From contig CAYYUP010000020.1 of NCBI GenBank assembly GCA_964474905.1, positions 24,203-88,202 on the forward strand: a DNA stretch of 64,000 nt, written 5' to 3'. Source of the stretch: JADJRG01 sp964474905 (GTDB taxonomy: Bacteria; Myxococcota_A; Polyangia; Nannocystales; Nannocystaceae). Numbering within the stretch: position 1 is the stretch's first letter; each line of letters begins with the position of its first letter. Positions 17,218 to 26,143 of this stretch are shown here, in pieces. A model generated the notes under the pieces. It was given only the letters and a program-made list of their open reading frames with translations, made no database searches and had not been told where the DNA came from. Position numbers and translations under genes: made by a program.

Positions 17218-18736
17218 CTACTGGGGAATGATCTGAACGTCGTTTATCCCCCTCACACTTGCGCCTGCGGGATAGGCGTACGAGACGAAGAGCGTATCGA
17301 AGTCCACACTCGCACTCGTGCCCCAGCCCCAGACCGTGACCCCGAAGGGCTTATCGCTACTCATCTCGTGACGACCGTTGGAGCAGCCGTTGACGTCCTC
17401 AAAATTGCCGGTCACGAGATCTATGCGGGTGTATTCATTCTCGCCGATCGGCATCCACCCGCCAAGCGTACCGGCACAATCGAGAGACACATCTGAGAAG
17501 GCACCGTCTTCTGGAGTGCGGACGACCACGAGACTGGTCTCCGAGTAGGTCGGGTCGGTGAAAAAGATGTACTTTTGTGGGTATTGTGCGGAAGGAATCA
17601 CGTTGACCCACTCTGGATCCCCCACACCGCCATAGACGCCCCCCCCCGTCATGTACCCGGCCAGATAGAAGGGGTGGTCCCCATCCTGGCTCTTGACCTG
17701 GAAGGGACCGGGTGAGCTAAACTCGGCGACTACACCGAGGTCGATCGTACTAGGAGCCCCGTTTGGTTTGTTGGTATACGTCAGCTTTGTGCCGTCGACA
17801 CCGCCGACGATACGCCACGGCGGCGACTCCTCCTGAGCAGTACGATTGCGGTAGCGGATCGCAGTGTAGTCGCTGCCCAGCGCCTGCACCGGCGGGATCT
17901 GTTGATGCGCACCATCACAGGCCGATGAAAATAGAGGTATGTTGAGACAACTCGCGCCGCCAAAAACCACAAAGGGCTTGTTCGCGAGCATCGGTGACCC
18001 TGTGAGCTCTGCCGTTTGTTCGATCTGGATCGTCTCGCCCCGATCGAGCATGTAGGTCACCGGCTGCTGCGCGACCGCAGACTCGACCCCATTGCCCCCT
18101 TCGATCTCGACAATTGGCTTGATCGTGACCTCGGTACCATCCTGATCGCCGACCAAGACGAGGAGAGGATGAGCATTAAAGACACTGCCGCTCTTGCCGA
18201 AGGCGTTGATCGCAATGTAGTTCGAATCCCAGGTCCCTCTCGGTAGCAGGAGGGTCGCCGAGGTCGCGGCGACCTCCCCCCCCCCGTAAGGCAGCATTTG
18301 GTAGGCCGCCACTGGGAAGTCTGTCGTAATGTGAAAGGCTTGTCCGCGACCCGTGCCCACCACCCCGGTGTTTCCAGCGATCGCTGCGAGCTGATCCGGA
18401 CAGGTAGGAAACCCGCCCTCTCCGCGAGAGAGGAAGAGCAGCGCCACCTCTCCTACGGGTAGTCCGATCTCGGGATCATAGGGCTCGTATGTGATGTTCG
18501 CCCCCTGGCCATTCGGGATCCGCGCGAAGGTCCCGACGTCGAGCGATTGCCCCTCGTAGTCGACGGCGATGTGGACAGGCTCGTTCCAAGTGTTCGCAAC
18601 AAACGCAGCGAAGCAGGCGCCCTTGGTCGCGGAGATAAGTCCCGTCTTCACCGCCCAAAACTCGCATCCCTCGGAGCGTTGGTCATTAAACGCATCGTCA
18701 CAGGGCGTGTCGGGACAATCATCCCCCATACAGTCC
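17218..18736 (-). CDS. IgGFc-binding-like secreted protein, 5' end lost in the gap
   Basis: About 505 C-terminal residues are visible; the N-terminus (signal peptide and probably a linker) lies in the N-run. The sequence fits the bacterial IgGFc-binding N-terminal-domain family: CEFWAVKTGLI, FAAFVANTWNEPVHIAV, PVAAYQMLPYGG, DSNYIAINAFGK, VTIKPIVEIEGG, LDRGETIQIEQ, KPFVVFGG and a late SLVVVRTPEDGAFSDVSLDC. These proteins are beta-rich, extracellular and frequent in myxobacteria; the ligand here is unknown and the name is historical. The stop is TAG at 17218. The gene is divergent from the Cys-rich lipoprotein gene at 18841, so its promoter is in the gap. Confidence 0.8.
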
Positions 18737-18836
18737 NNNNNNNNNNNNNNNNNNNNNNNNNNNNNNNNNNNNNNNNNNNNNNNNNNNNNNNNNNNNNNNN
18801 NNNNNNNNNNNNNNNNNNNNNNNNNNNNNNNNNNNN
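18737..18836. other. Assembly gap (100 N)
   Basis: Exactly 100 N mark a scaffold gap of unknown true length. It removes the 5' end of the IgGFc-binding-like gene and nearly all upstream sequence of the lipoprotein gene starting at 18841. Confidence 0.98.
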
Positions 18837-18840
18837 GAAT

Positions 18841-19752
18841 ATGTTCAAGCAAATCCTCCGCGGCCACGCGCTCCTGCTCGCGATGCTCGCGATGCTCGCG
18901 CTGGCGTGCTCGGGCGGCATGCTCGGCCCGACGACGAGTGGCGCGACGACGAGTAGCTCGACCACCACAAGCTCGACCTCGACGTTGACGACGGCGACCA
19001 CAGCCGGCGAGTCCGATCCTAGCGATAGCGGCTGTTCGTTTATCGACTGCTTCGATGGAGGAATCACCTGCGCGAGTTCGCCGGCGACCGCCGGCTCCAG
19101 ATGCGGCTCCTGCGATCTATGGGCCCAGGATTGCCCCACAGAAACTAAATGCGCCGCCTCGACCAACGACGGCAGTGATGCCTGGAACACCGTCCAGTGC
19201 GCGCCCGTAGGTCCCAACAAACCCGGTGAGCCCTGCACGGTCGAGGGTTCGCTGGCCAGCGGAGTCGACAGCTGCGAGCTCGGTGCAATGTGTTGGCATC
19301 TCGATGCAGAGACCAACATGGGGACCTGTGTCAGTCTGTGCGAAGGCAATCTTGAGCGCCCTAGCTGCCTCGATCCGGGGACCTCCTGCATGATCTCGAA
19401 CGACGAAGTGATCACACTCTGCCTCCCGCGATGTGACCCGCTGCTCCAGGACTGCACCCCCGGAGAGAAATGCACCGTCACCTACAACGGGCCCTTTTGC
19501 GTACGTCGGCCCAATGTCGAGCACAGTCTCGGCGAGCCCTGTGAATCTTCCCTGGATTGCAATCCCGGCCTCTACTGCGTCGATGGCACGGATTTCCCTG
19601 GCTGCGACGGTAGAGGCTGCTGTTCACCCTATTGTGATCATACAAAGCCAAATGATTGCCCCGGCGCCCCCGAACAATCATGTGTACCCTGGTATACACC
19701 GGAGCAGGCACCCGAGGGCTACGAGCACGTCGGAACCTGCGCAATTCCCTGA
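18841..19752 (+). CDS. Cys-rich lipoprotein, paralogue of the gene at 40356-41354
   Basis: This 303-residue lipoprotein has a signal peptide ending in lipobox LALAC and a Thr/Ser linker (about residues 28-58). The mature part has about 26 cysteines, in a layout shared closely with the protein at 40356-41354: CDLWAQDCPTETKCAA, CAPVGPNKPGEPC, DSCELGAMCWHLDAETNMGTC, CLPRCDPLLQDC, CCSPYCDH and a final APEGYEHVGTCAIP. The matching blocks are in the same order and spacing. The family is recognisable as a myxobacterial secreted Cys-rich type, but its function is not known. Disulfides would make it stable outside the cell. The ATG is four bases after the assembly gap, so the promoter is not visible. 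Confidence 0.8.
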   Translation: MFKQILRGHALLLAMLAMLALACSGGMLGPTTSGATTSSSTTTSSTSTLTTATTAGESDPSDSGCSFIDCFDGGITCASSPATAGSRCGSCDLWAQDCPTETKCAASTNDGSDAWNTVQCAPVGPNKPGEPCTVEGSLASGVDSCELGAMCWHLDAETNMGTCVSLCEGNLERPSCLDPGTSCMISNDEVITLCLPRCDPLLQDCTPGEKCTVTYNGPFCVRRPNVEHSLGEPCESSLDCNPGLYCVDGTDFPGCDGRGCCSPYCDHTKPNDCPGAPEQSCVPWYTPEQAPEGYEHVGTCAIP

Positions 19753-19907
19753 TCGTTCCCTCGCTGCAATCGACCACATCGAGCAGGCGAATCAAGCCTC
19801 TCTGCTACCTATTCTACGTAGATACGCAGGATAATCGCGCGACATCTCCGGCCCGTGCGCAAACAAACATGTATTTTTCTCGACACACCTTGTATCCATG
19901 CCCGCCA

Positions 19908-20637
19908 ATGCGACATCCATACTTACAGATTTCCGCTTCACTCCTTGTCGGACTCTGTCTCGCCTGCACCGCCGATGACAGCAGTAGCACATCTGANNNN
20001 NNNNNNNNNNNNNNNNNNNNNNNNNNNNNNNNNNNNNNNNNNNNNNNNNNNNNNNNNNNNNNNNNNNNNNNNNNNNNNNNNNNNNNNNNNNNNNNNCTCG
20101 ACATCGAGCACCGGGACCTCCACGTCCGGCACAACTTCGACCTCCACAGGCGATCCAACGGGCACATCCACCGGTGGCGGCGGGGTCTGTGAGGACGTGG
20201 GCGCCGTCGACTTCGGTGACTGTGCAACTCCCCTCGGTTGGATCTTTGACGGCGATGGCTGTGTCGCGCTGGACGGCTGCGACTGCGGCCCGCACTGCAA
20301 CGCCATCTTTGCCTCCGCCAGCGAATGCGGGAATAGCTGCGCCGCAGCCGGTGAGTGCAGGAGCGATCTATTCATCGGCAAAGGCCTGGCCAGGGGTGCT
20401 CCCTTCGGAGTCGGTACTGGCTGCGACGAGGTGGATATCTGCGGCGGCCCGTCGGTGGCCATTACCGAAATCCTGCCCAACGCGAACTGTGGGGACAGGC
20501 CCTACTACCCCTGCGAAGGCGTCCACTGCAGCCTAGGCCCCCTCCATCACCCCTACACCGAAGAGGAGTTCGAAAAGCTCTGCGCCGCCTCACTCTTGCC
20601 GGGCGTCGACCTGGTCGCCTGCGTCCTTTTTGAGTAA
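19908..20637 (+). CDS. Lipoprotein with Thr/Ser linker and Cys-rich domain, interrupted by an assembly gap
   Basis: The N-terminus (ATG at 19908) encodes a signal peptide with lipobox CLAC, followed by TADDSSSTS. The N-run then begins. After it a frame continues with STSSTGTSTSGTTSTSTG, the same kind of linker, and a Cys-rich domain: CEDVGAVDFGDCATPLGW, CVALDGCDCGPHCNAIFASASECGNSC, and a C-terminal YTEEEFEKLCAASLL. The two parts are in different frames as given, which I attribute to the arbitrary 100-N length, not to a real frameshift. The DCATPLGWIFDGDGCVALDGCDC pattern is seen in other myxobacterial secreted proteins; the function is unknown. Confidence 0.7.
19997..20096. other. Assembly gap (100 N) in a lipoprotein linker
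   Basis: A scaffold gap of 100 N lies inside the Ser/Thr-rich linker of the lipoprotein gene at 19908-20637. The flanking frames differ, so the true length modulo 3 is not that of 100. Confidence 0.98.
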
Positions 20638-20699
20638 AGTCGCAGCTTGGCTTCCCTCGCCGCTGGTCTGCCGCGCCGAGGATGGGCTCTCCGCTCCCG

Positions 20700-20726
20700 G
20701 CCCTGCGGTCCCTCTGGCCGCAGGGC
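20700..20726 (+). terminator. Hairpin after the gapped lipoprotein gene
   Basis: A perfect 9-bp stem (GCCCTGCGG at 20700-20708 and its complement at 20718-20726) has a 9-base loop. It sits 62 bases after the stop. No T-tract follows, so it is a weak terminator candidate. Confidence 0.35.
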
Positions 20727-20792
20727 TGTCCTGGTCGGGAATACCGGCAGTCTCTGCAAAACCATGCAGTTCGCTGATATGATCCGATCGAA

Positions 20793-21758
20793 ATGCCCCC
20801 TGCTGCCGACACTGCGCCAAACTCAGGCCTCCGGCGAGTACGGCACACTGCGCTCGCCCTCTCTCTCGGCCTTTGCGCTGGTCTCGTGCAGCTCGGCGCC
20901 CTTGGTCCGCTCGCCTGCGCCAGGAGCTGCGAGCGCTACAACCGTGCACCTAGCGCAGAGCCCTGTACGTGCACAGCAAGTACTGTCTGCGCCCCCAGCG
21001 AGGATCCCAGGCAGCTGATCATCGCCCCCACAGACCTCTGGCCCGAGGTCGCGATCGGCAGCCTAGGTGGCTGCACCGGCACTCTCATCGGCCCGCGCCA
21101 CGTGCTCACGGCCGGTCATTGTGTCGTCAGCGGCTTCGACGGCGATCGTTTCTCCTGGACGCCGCAATTCGCCGCGGCCCGTGATGGCAATGACCTGCCC
21201 TACGACAAGGTGCCCGTCTCCCGGGTCTTTGTGCCCAAAGGCTTCATCGAGCACGAATGTGGCTGGAGCGACCGCGGAAACCCGACGGAGTGGGATTTTG
21301 CGCTCTTAGAGCTCGCCGAACCGATGGAGATCGAGCCCCTGCCCTATCGTGCATTAAACGACCAAGAACTCGAGGGGGCCACGCTCTACAATCGAGGCTA
21401 TCCAGTCGCCGGCTCCTGTGCACCCTCGGACAGGCAAGAAAATTCGATGTGGGGCAGCGAGGGCACCCTCGATCGCGAATTTATCCGCGAAGGATTCCTC
21501 TATTCATCGCTCTTTGGCTCCGCCGGTCACAGCGGCAGTGCGGTGTACACTCGCGATCCAACAACCGATGAGTTCACGGTGATCGGAGTGTTCATAGGCC
21601 CGGTCTGTGGCGAATGCCCCTGGCGAACCAGCACCGCCGTGCGCCTAGGCCCGACCCCGGTCGACTACCTGGATGCCTGGATCAGCGGTGCCGAGGACCG
21701 CCCCTGCTGCGAGGCCTGGGTCGAAGGCTACGGTCCCACCGCGCAAAGCAGTGAATAG
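20793..21758 (+). CDS. Secreted trypsin/V8-like serine protease
   Basis: This 321-residue exported protease of the chymotrypsin (S1) fold is closest in style to bacterial V8-like endopeptidases. An Arg-containing N-region and a hydrophobic stretch (LALSLGLCAGLVQLGALGPLAC) serve as signal; the Cys could be a lipobox (PLAC). A Cys-rich short segment follows. The triad is visible: His109 in LTAGHC, Asp168 in EWDFALLEL and Ser247 in GHSGSAVY. The domain covers about residues 75-305 and ends with a Cys pair (PCCEAW). It is likely extracellular and fits a predatory or scavenging lifestyle; substrate specificity cannot be read from the sequence. Confidence 0.88.
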   Translation: MPPAADTAPNSGLRRVRHTALALSLGLCAGLVQLGALGPLACARSCERYNRAPSAEPCTCTASTVCAPSEDPRQLIIAPTDLWPEVAIGSLGGCTGTLIGPRHVLTAGHCVVSGFDGDRFSWTPQFAAARDGNDLPYDKVPVSRVFVPKGFIEHECGWSDRGNPTEWDFALLELAEPMEIEPLPYRALNDQELEGATLYNRGYPVAGSCAPSDRQENSMWGSEGTLDREFIREGFLYSSLFGSAGHSGSAVYTRDPTTDEFTVIGVFIGPVCGECPWRTSTAVRLGPTPVDYLDAWISGAEDRPCCEAWVEGYGPTAQSSE

Positions 21759-21791
21759 TCACACAACACGCCCCCGTTACCGCTAGCTTAT

Positions 21792-22907
21792 TTAGCCAGG
21801 GTTGATAATGCAGGTGTCGAGGATCGTACTGACCGCATCCTGAAAAAACGCGTTGTAGTCCTCCGAACAGATCGCGCCTTCGATCCCGCGCTCGCCGAAG
21901 AAGCCGATCATCTCCGACCAATGGGCGCCACCGTTGCCGCAGCCCATCTCTGGCTGCGGGATCAGACCGAGCATGACGATGCGATCCTCATCGCCGCCCT
22001 TGGCCGCGACGACGGCGTCGTAGGTATCCAAGGAGGTGTTCATGTCCTCGACCTTGGGATCGTCGGAGAGGAAAGTGACCACCAGGATCGCGTCGTCGCG
22101 CAAAAAGCCCTCGTTGCAGCCACCGGGATCGTTGAGCGTGGACGAGAGCGCCTCGACGATGCCGTCCATCGGCCGCTCGGAGGGGTGGCCCGCAAGACCA
22201 ACGGAGGCCGCACACGAAAAATTGTCGACGAGCTTTGGATCCTCGGAGAGCAGGTAGCGGTTGCCACCGAAAAAGTCACAGGGCATGTTGCTCGCCGCCT
22301 CGCCGGCGGGATGATCGACACCCGCACCGCGAACCGAGTCGCATTTAACAAAGATGTCCTTGCACGCGTAGCTCTTCGCAGCCTTGCAGGTACTGTGGTT
22401 GCAGGTATTTGGACTGCAGCGACCCTCCGCGTCAGTATCGGCGACCATGATGTGGTAGTCGCTGGTCGGCAGGGTCTGTTCGATCGTGTCGATAAAGGCT
22501 GGAAATGCCGCCTTGAGCGCATTTTGCTCGCCTTGCATCGATACCGAGTTATCGATCACAAAGAGAAAATCGACCTTCTTACAGCCCTCGGGCTCGCCGG
22601 TCGTCGTCGTCGTCGTCGTCGTTGTTGTGTCATCGGTCGTCGAGTCTGTCATCGTCGCACTCGCGGACACACCGGTGGTGCTTGTCGACTCGCCCCCGCT
22701 GCTATTTGTCTCCGAAGTGCTGCCGGTGGTGGTCATCCCCCCCGTGCTCGAGCTGCCGCTCGTATCGCCGCTGCTCGCCGTCGTGCTCACGGTGGTATTG
22801 CCCACTGTCGTGCCCTGGCTGCCGGAGCTGTCGTCGCCGTTGCAGCCGATGAATGCACACGCAAACGCGAGCGGGATGAGGTGGGCCTGGGTCGATGTCA
22901 TGCGCAT
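21792..22907 (-). CDS. VWA-domain lipoprotein
   Basis: This 371-residue lipoprotein has a signal peptide ending in lipobox FIGC. A long Ser/Thr/Gly linker including ten consecutive threonines (about residues 30-105) leads to a von Willebrand factor A domain. The metal-ion-dependent adhesion site is visible as DFLFVIDNSVSMQ (DxSxS). Later blocks include DYHIMVADTDAEGRC, DDAILVVTFLSDDPKVED and a C-terminal CIINPG. I chose the ATG at 22907 because GGAG lies upstream and because the longer frame (to 23042) runs into the GNAT gene and lacks a signal peptide. Adhesion or ligand binding at the cell surface is inferred from the domain. Confidence 0.85.
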   Translation of the reverse strand: MRMTSTQAHLIPLAFACAFIGCNGDDSSGSQGTTVGNTTVSTTASSGDTSGSSSTGGMTTTGSTSETNSSGGESTSTTGVSASATMTDSTTDDTTTTTTTTTTGEPEGCKKVDFLFVIDNSVSMQGEQNALKAAFPAFIDTIEQTLPTSDYHIMVADTDAEGRCSPNTCNHSTCKAAKSYACKDIFVKCDSVRGAGVDHPAGEAASNMPCDFFGGNRYLLSEDPKLVDNFSCAASVGLAGHPSERPMDGIVEALSSTLNDPGGCNEGFLRDDAILVVTFLSDDPKVEDMNTSLDTYDAVVAAKGGDEDRIVMLGLIPQPEMGCGNGGAHWSEMIGFFGERGIEGAICSEDYNAFFQDAVSTILDTCIINPG

Positions 22908-23019
22908 TAGAGAGTGCTCCGATTTGCCCCACTTTACGACGGCAGCGCGGATGACAACACCCAGATCAAGCGAGCCACGAGCGTCGGTGAGCGCGACCTC
23001 GCCGATCCGCCTCTGGGAG

Positions 23020-23454
23020 CTACTCGAGCGCCGGGCGCTCACGGGCGAGCGAGCGCTCCCGAGGAAGCACCCAACAGCGCGGGTTATTGATATATCCGAG
23101 ATGCTCGTAATAGGCGTTGGCGGCCGGCGCCGAGATCACGATAAGCTTGCAATGCGGGCCCAGCTGCTGGTGCATGAGGCTTTGCAACCGGCTGCCGATC
23201 CCCTGGCCCTGGTAGCTCACATCGACCGCGAGATCCGATAGGTAACACGCGTAATGGAAGTCCGTCAGCGCCCTCGCGATGCCCACGAGCGTGTCACCAT
23301 GCCAGGCTGAGATCTGCAGATTGCTGTTCTTTAGCATGCCCTCCATGCACTCTCTGTCGTGCACTGGGCGACGAGCGCTCAGGGTCGAGCGCCTCAATAC
23401 ATCGATGAACAGGTCCGCGCTGAACGGATGGTTGATCCTATATTCGATGCTCAT
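23020..23454 (-). CDS. GNAT family N-acetyltransferase
   Basis: This small cytoplasmic protein (144 residues) has the GNAT acetyl-CoA fold. Motif A is clear: LSDLAVDVSYQGQGIGSRLQSLM, with the QGQGIG acetyl-CoA pyrophosphate loop. Motif B follows with ANAYYEHLGY. The N-terminal strand-helix pair includes RPVHDRECMEGML. The acceptor substrate is unknown. It is transcribed in the same direction as the MBL-fold gene but 135 bp away, so it may have its own promoter. Confidence 0.88.
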   Translation of the reverse strand: MSIEYRINHPFSADLFIDVLRRSTLSARRPVHDRECMEGMLKNSNLQISAWHGDTLVGIARALTDFHYACYLSDLAVDVSYQGQGIGSRLQSLMHQQLGPHCKLIVISAPAANAYYEHLGYINNPRCWVLPRERSLARERPALE

Positions 23455-23589
23455 CGATGCTCCATGTGCGCAATTGTAACGCTCTTCAAGCTGCCCACGC
23501 GAGCAAAATCAGGGATCGCTCGAGTGCCCATACGCATCTCTCGTGGCCGCTCGGCCGAGCGAAATAGCGCGAGCCCCTGCGCCTCCGAG

Positions 23590-24468
23590 CTAGGTGATGC
23601 GCTTGCCGGTGATCAGGTCGTAGACATGACCCGGCATGGCCAAGCGAAAGCCAGCGCGCTCGCAGCGGGCCCGGTGGTCCTCGATGTTGTCCTCGTGATG
23701 CATGAGGATCATCTTCTTGCGAACTACCATCGGCAAACGCTCGAGCAGCGCGAAGAAGCCGTGCACCTGCCCTGGATAGTCGACGAAGGTGCTGTCGTGG
23801 AAGAAGAGCGAGGTGCGAGGCTCTAACGACATCAGCAGGTCGGGGTCGACGGTCGAGTCACCGCTCCACCAGACGATGCGATCGTCGTCAGGCTCGTGGC
23901 CCACCGCGATCTCGAGGGAGCATGAGGGCTTGCCCGGCACGTGCTCGTTCTCCCGCGCAGTCACCCGCATCAGGTCGCTCTTAAAACTCTCGGAGTGGGA
24001 CCAGGGGTTCTCGCGCGGCGGCTCGGAGCTGTGGGCGTCGATCATCTCGAAGTAGGTGCTGAGCGTACCGTTGGCATTGGAGCCATCGGCGTCGCGGCGG
24101 TAGCGGAGCGAGGGCGCCATCGTCTCCCAGATCTCATCGACAACCGCGGAGTGGGCGATCATCTTGGGCCGCGGCCCGCCCTCGTAGGTCGACTGCACAC
24201 CAGCCTCGCTGAAGAAGAAGCGCTGGAAGGCAAAATCCTCGAGACCGAAGATGTGATCGCCGTGCACATGGGTGATGAGCTGGCCCTCAAAGTCGTGCCA
24301 ACACATGCCCGCGTCGTGGATCTGATCGGGCGCCTGGCGACCGCAGTCGATGAGCCAGCGGCGACCGTCGCTAAGCGTGACCATCGAACAGGTCGTGCCG
24401 TAGCGCCTTGAGAACGCACCTCCGGCGCCAAAGAAGCGCAGGGTCATGTGTTGACGTGCGTTCGCCAC
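23590..24468 (-). CDS. MBL-fold metallo-hydrolase (RNase Z-like)
   Basis: This 292-residue protein has the beta-lactamase-fold zinc site. The first motif, LRFFGAGGAFS, gives the leading strand; the zinc motif is THVHGDHIFGLE (about 66-77). Later ligands are in WWSGDST and MHHEDN. The layout of FFGAGGAFSRRYGTTCSMV and HVHGDH is like RNase Z and related phosphodiesterases, but the exosite arm of true RNase Z is not seen, so the substrate is open. The frame starts with GTG at 24468; an ATG seven codons later (24447) is equally possible, as neither has a clear ribosome-binding site. It begins 15 bp after cysS, so it is probably co-transcribed. Confidence 0.82.
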   Translation of the reverse strand: MANARQHMTLRFFGAGGAFSRRYGTTCSMVTLSDGRRWLIDCGRQAPDQIHDAGMCWHDFEGQLITHVHGDHIFGLEDFAFQRFFFSEAGVQSTYEGGPRPKMIAHSAVVDEIWETMAPSLRYRRDADGSNANGTLSTYFEMIDAHSSEPPRENPWSHSESFKSDLMRVTARENEHVPGKPSCSLEIAVGHEPDDDRIVWWSGDSTVDPDLLMSLEPRTSLFFHDSTFVDYPGQVHGFFALLERLPMVVRKKMILMHHEDNIEDHRARCERAGFRLAMPGHVYDLITGKRIT

Positions 24469-24483
24469 CGGGGTCCGTTGCTA

Positions 24484-26106
24484 CTACAAGGTCCAGGAGG
24501 ATTGATGTGCCCCGTCATTCACGACGACGCCCATAGATGCTAGCTCATCCCGCAGCGCGTCCGCCTCTTTCCAGCGTTTTTCGTGACGCGCTCGCACTCG
24601 CTGCTCGATAAGCCCGTCAATGCGAGCGGTGTCGAGACCCAAACGCGCGACTTTGTGATCCCGGCGGGCGCGCAAGTAGACCTCGGGATCGCTGCCAAAG
24701 ACCCCGAGGAAACCAGCGACCTCCGCCATATCGTGGACGAAACGAGCGACCGTCGCCCAGCGAGCGACCGCGTCGACGTCTTTTTTCTTGGCGGCGAGGA
24801 GCCGGTTGACCTCGCGGAGCGGTTCGCTGAGCACCGCGATCGCAGCCGCTGTATTGAGATCATCGACGATCGAAGCGCGAAAACGCGATCGCAGTGCTTC
24901 GACCGAGGCGACCACCGGCTCTTCGGGGGCTGTACCCCCCTTTGCTTCCTGCACAGCCAAGAAATCCTGGGCCTTGGAGAGCGTCTCGTAGATCGCACGG
25001 AGGCGCTCGTCGGCCTCCTCCAGACCCGGAAAGTAAACCCGACGACGCAGCGCCTCGGCGTCTGTCGTCGCCTGGCACGAGGGACAGATTCCGCTGTTTT
25101 GCGCCTCCAGTGGCAGCACCTTTTTGCAGCTCGGGCATGCGACCTCGACGTCGAAGTTGATGCCCGAACGGTAGTGCACACCGAGCAGGTAGAAACGCAG
25201 CGCCTCTGACGGGTAGAGCCCGGTGACCTCGCGGATGGTGAAGAAGTTGCCCAGGCTCTTGGACATCTTCTCGCCGGCAAAGTCGACGAAGCCGTTGTGC
25301 AACCAGCGACGGGCAAAAGTACCGGCACCGCAGGCGCCCTGCGACTGGGCGATCTCGTTTTCGTGGTGCGGGAAGATCAGATCGCGACCGCCAACATGCA
25401 CATCAAAGCTCTCGCCCAAATAGCGCCGGCTCATCGCCGAACACTCGATATGCCAACCCGGTCGACCCTCGCCCCAGGGGCTCGGCCACGCCGGCTCGCC
25501 CTCCTTCGCGCCCTTCCAGAGCACGAAGTCGAGGGGGTTTTCCTTGCGCTCGTTGACCTCGACGCGTGCACCCGCCTGCATGTCCTCGAGGCTGCGCCCG
25601 GAGAGCTTGCCGTAGCCCTCAAACTTGGCGACCCGAAAATAGACATCGCCTGCCGCCGCGTAGGCCAGGCCGCGCTCGATAAGCGTGCCTATCATCGCCA
25701 GCACCTCGGAGATGTGCTCGGTGACCTTGGGCTCAATGTCCGGGGGCCGGCAGTTTAGGTCGGCGAGATCGCGGTGGTACTCGTCGGTGTAACGCTTGGC
25801 GATAAGCGCTGGCTCGACGCCCTCGGCCGCCGCCTTGCGGATGATCTTGTCGTCGATGTCGGTGATGTTGCGGGCGTAGGTGACCTCGACGCCGTGCCCC
25901 TCGAGCGCGCGCACGAGAATGTCGGGCACGATCGCCGCCCTAGCATGGCCGATGTGGCTCATGTCGTAGACCGTTGGACCGCAAACATAAATCCGACAAC
26001 GACCTGCCTCGAGGAGCTCTAAGGGGAGCTTGGTGCGCTGCTGAGTGTCGTAGAGGACGAGCCCGGAGGTCTGCGTCGGGTGCTTCTTTTGGGGGGAATC
26101 TGCCAA
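24484..26106 (-). CDS. cysS: Cysteinyl-tRNA synthetase with an extra zinc-ribbon-like insert
   Basis: This class I aminoacyl-tRNA synthetase charges tRNA-Cys. Motifs are intact: CGPTVYDMSHIGHAR (HIGH at 51-54), ITDIDDKI, the zinc-site region GWHIECSAM and FPHHENEIAQS, and KMSKS at 280-284. The unusual part is an insert after the KMSKS domain at about residues 322-360: two CPSC knuckles (Cys324/327 and Cys341/344) 13 residues apart, like a zinc ribbon. It replaces the usual short link between HYRS and the helical domain. The protein is therefore 540 residues against about 460 in E. coli. The start codon is TTG, since no ATG or GTG precedes the conserved region in frame. It lies in a four-gene minus-strand run. 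Confidence 0.95.
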   Translation of the reverse strand: MADSPQKKHPTQTSGLVLYDTQQRTKLPLELLEAGRCRIYVCGPTVYDMSHIGHARAAIVPDILVRALEGHGVEVTYARNITDIDDKIIRKAAAEGVEPALIAKRYTDEYHRDLADLNCRPPDIEPKVTEHISEVLAMIGTLIERGLAYAAAGDVYFRVAKFEGYGKLSGRSLEDMQAGARVEVNERKENPLDFVLWKGAKEGEPAWPSPWGEGRPGWHIECSAMSRRYLGESFDVHVGGRDLIFPHHENEIAQSQGACGAGTFARRWLHNGFVDFAGEKMSKSLGNFFTIREVTGLYPSEALRFYLLGVHYRSGINFDVEVACPSCKKVLPLEAQNSGICPSCQATTDAEALRRRVYFPGLEEADERLRAIYETLSKAQDFLAVQEAKGGTAPEEPVVASVEALRSRFRASIVDDLNTAAAIAVLSEPLREVNRLLAAKKKDVDAVARWATVARFVHDMAEVAGFLGVFGSDPEVYLRARRDHKVARLGLDTARIDGLIEQRVRARHEKRWKEADALRDELASMGVVVNDGAHQSSWTL

Positions 26107-26143
26107 GGGGTCCGCCGTGAGCTTAACCGGCGGCCATAGTGCC

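Noticed and set aside
19656..20192. True frameshift in the gapped lipoprotein gene
   Set aside because: The frame change coincides with the artificial 100-N run, so it is explained by unknown gap length.
21921..22910. 329-codon plus-strand open frame
   Set aside because: Antisense to the VWA lipoprotein, Arg-rich, no signal or domain.
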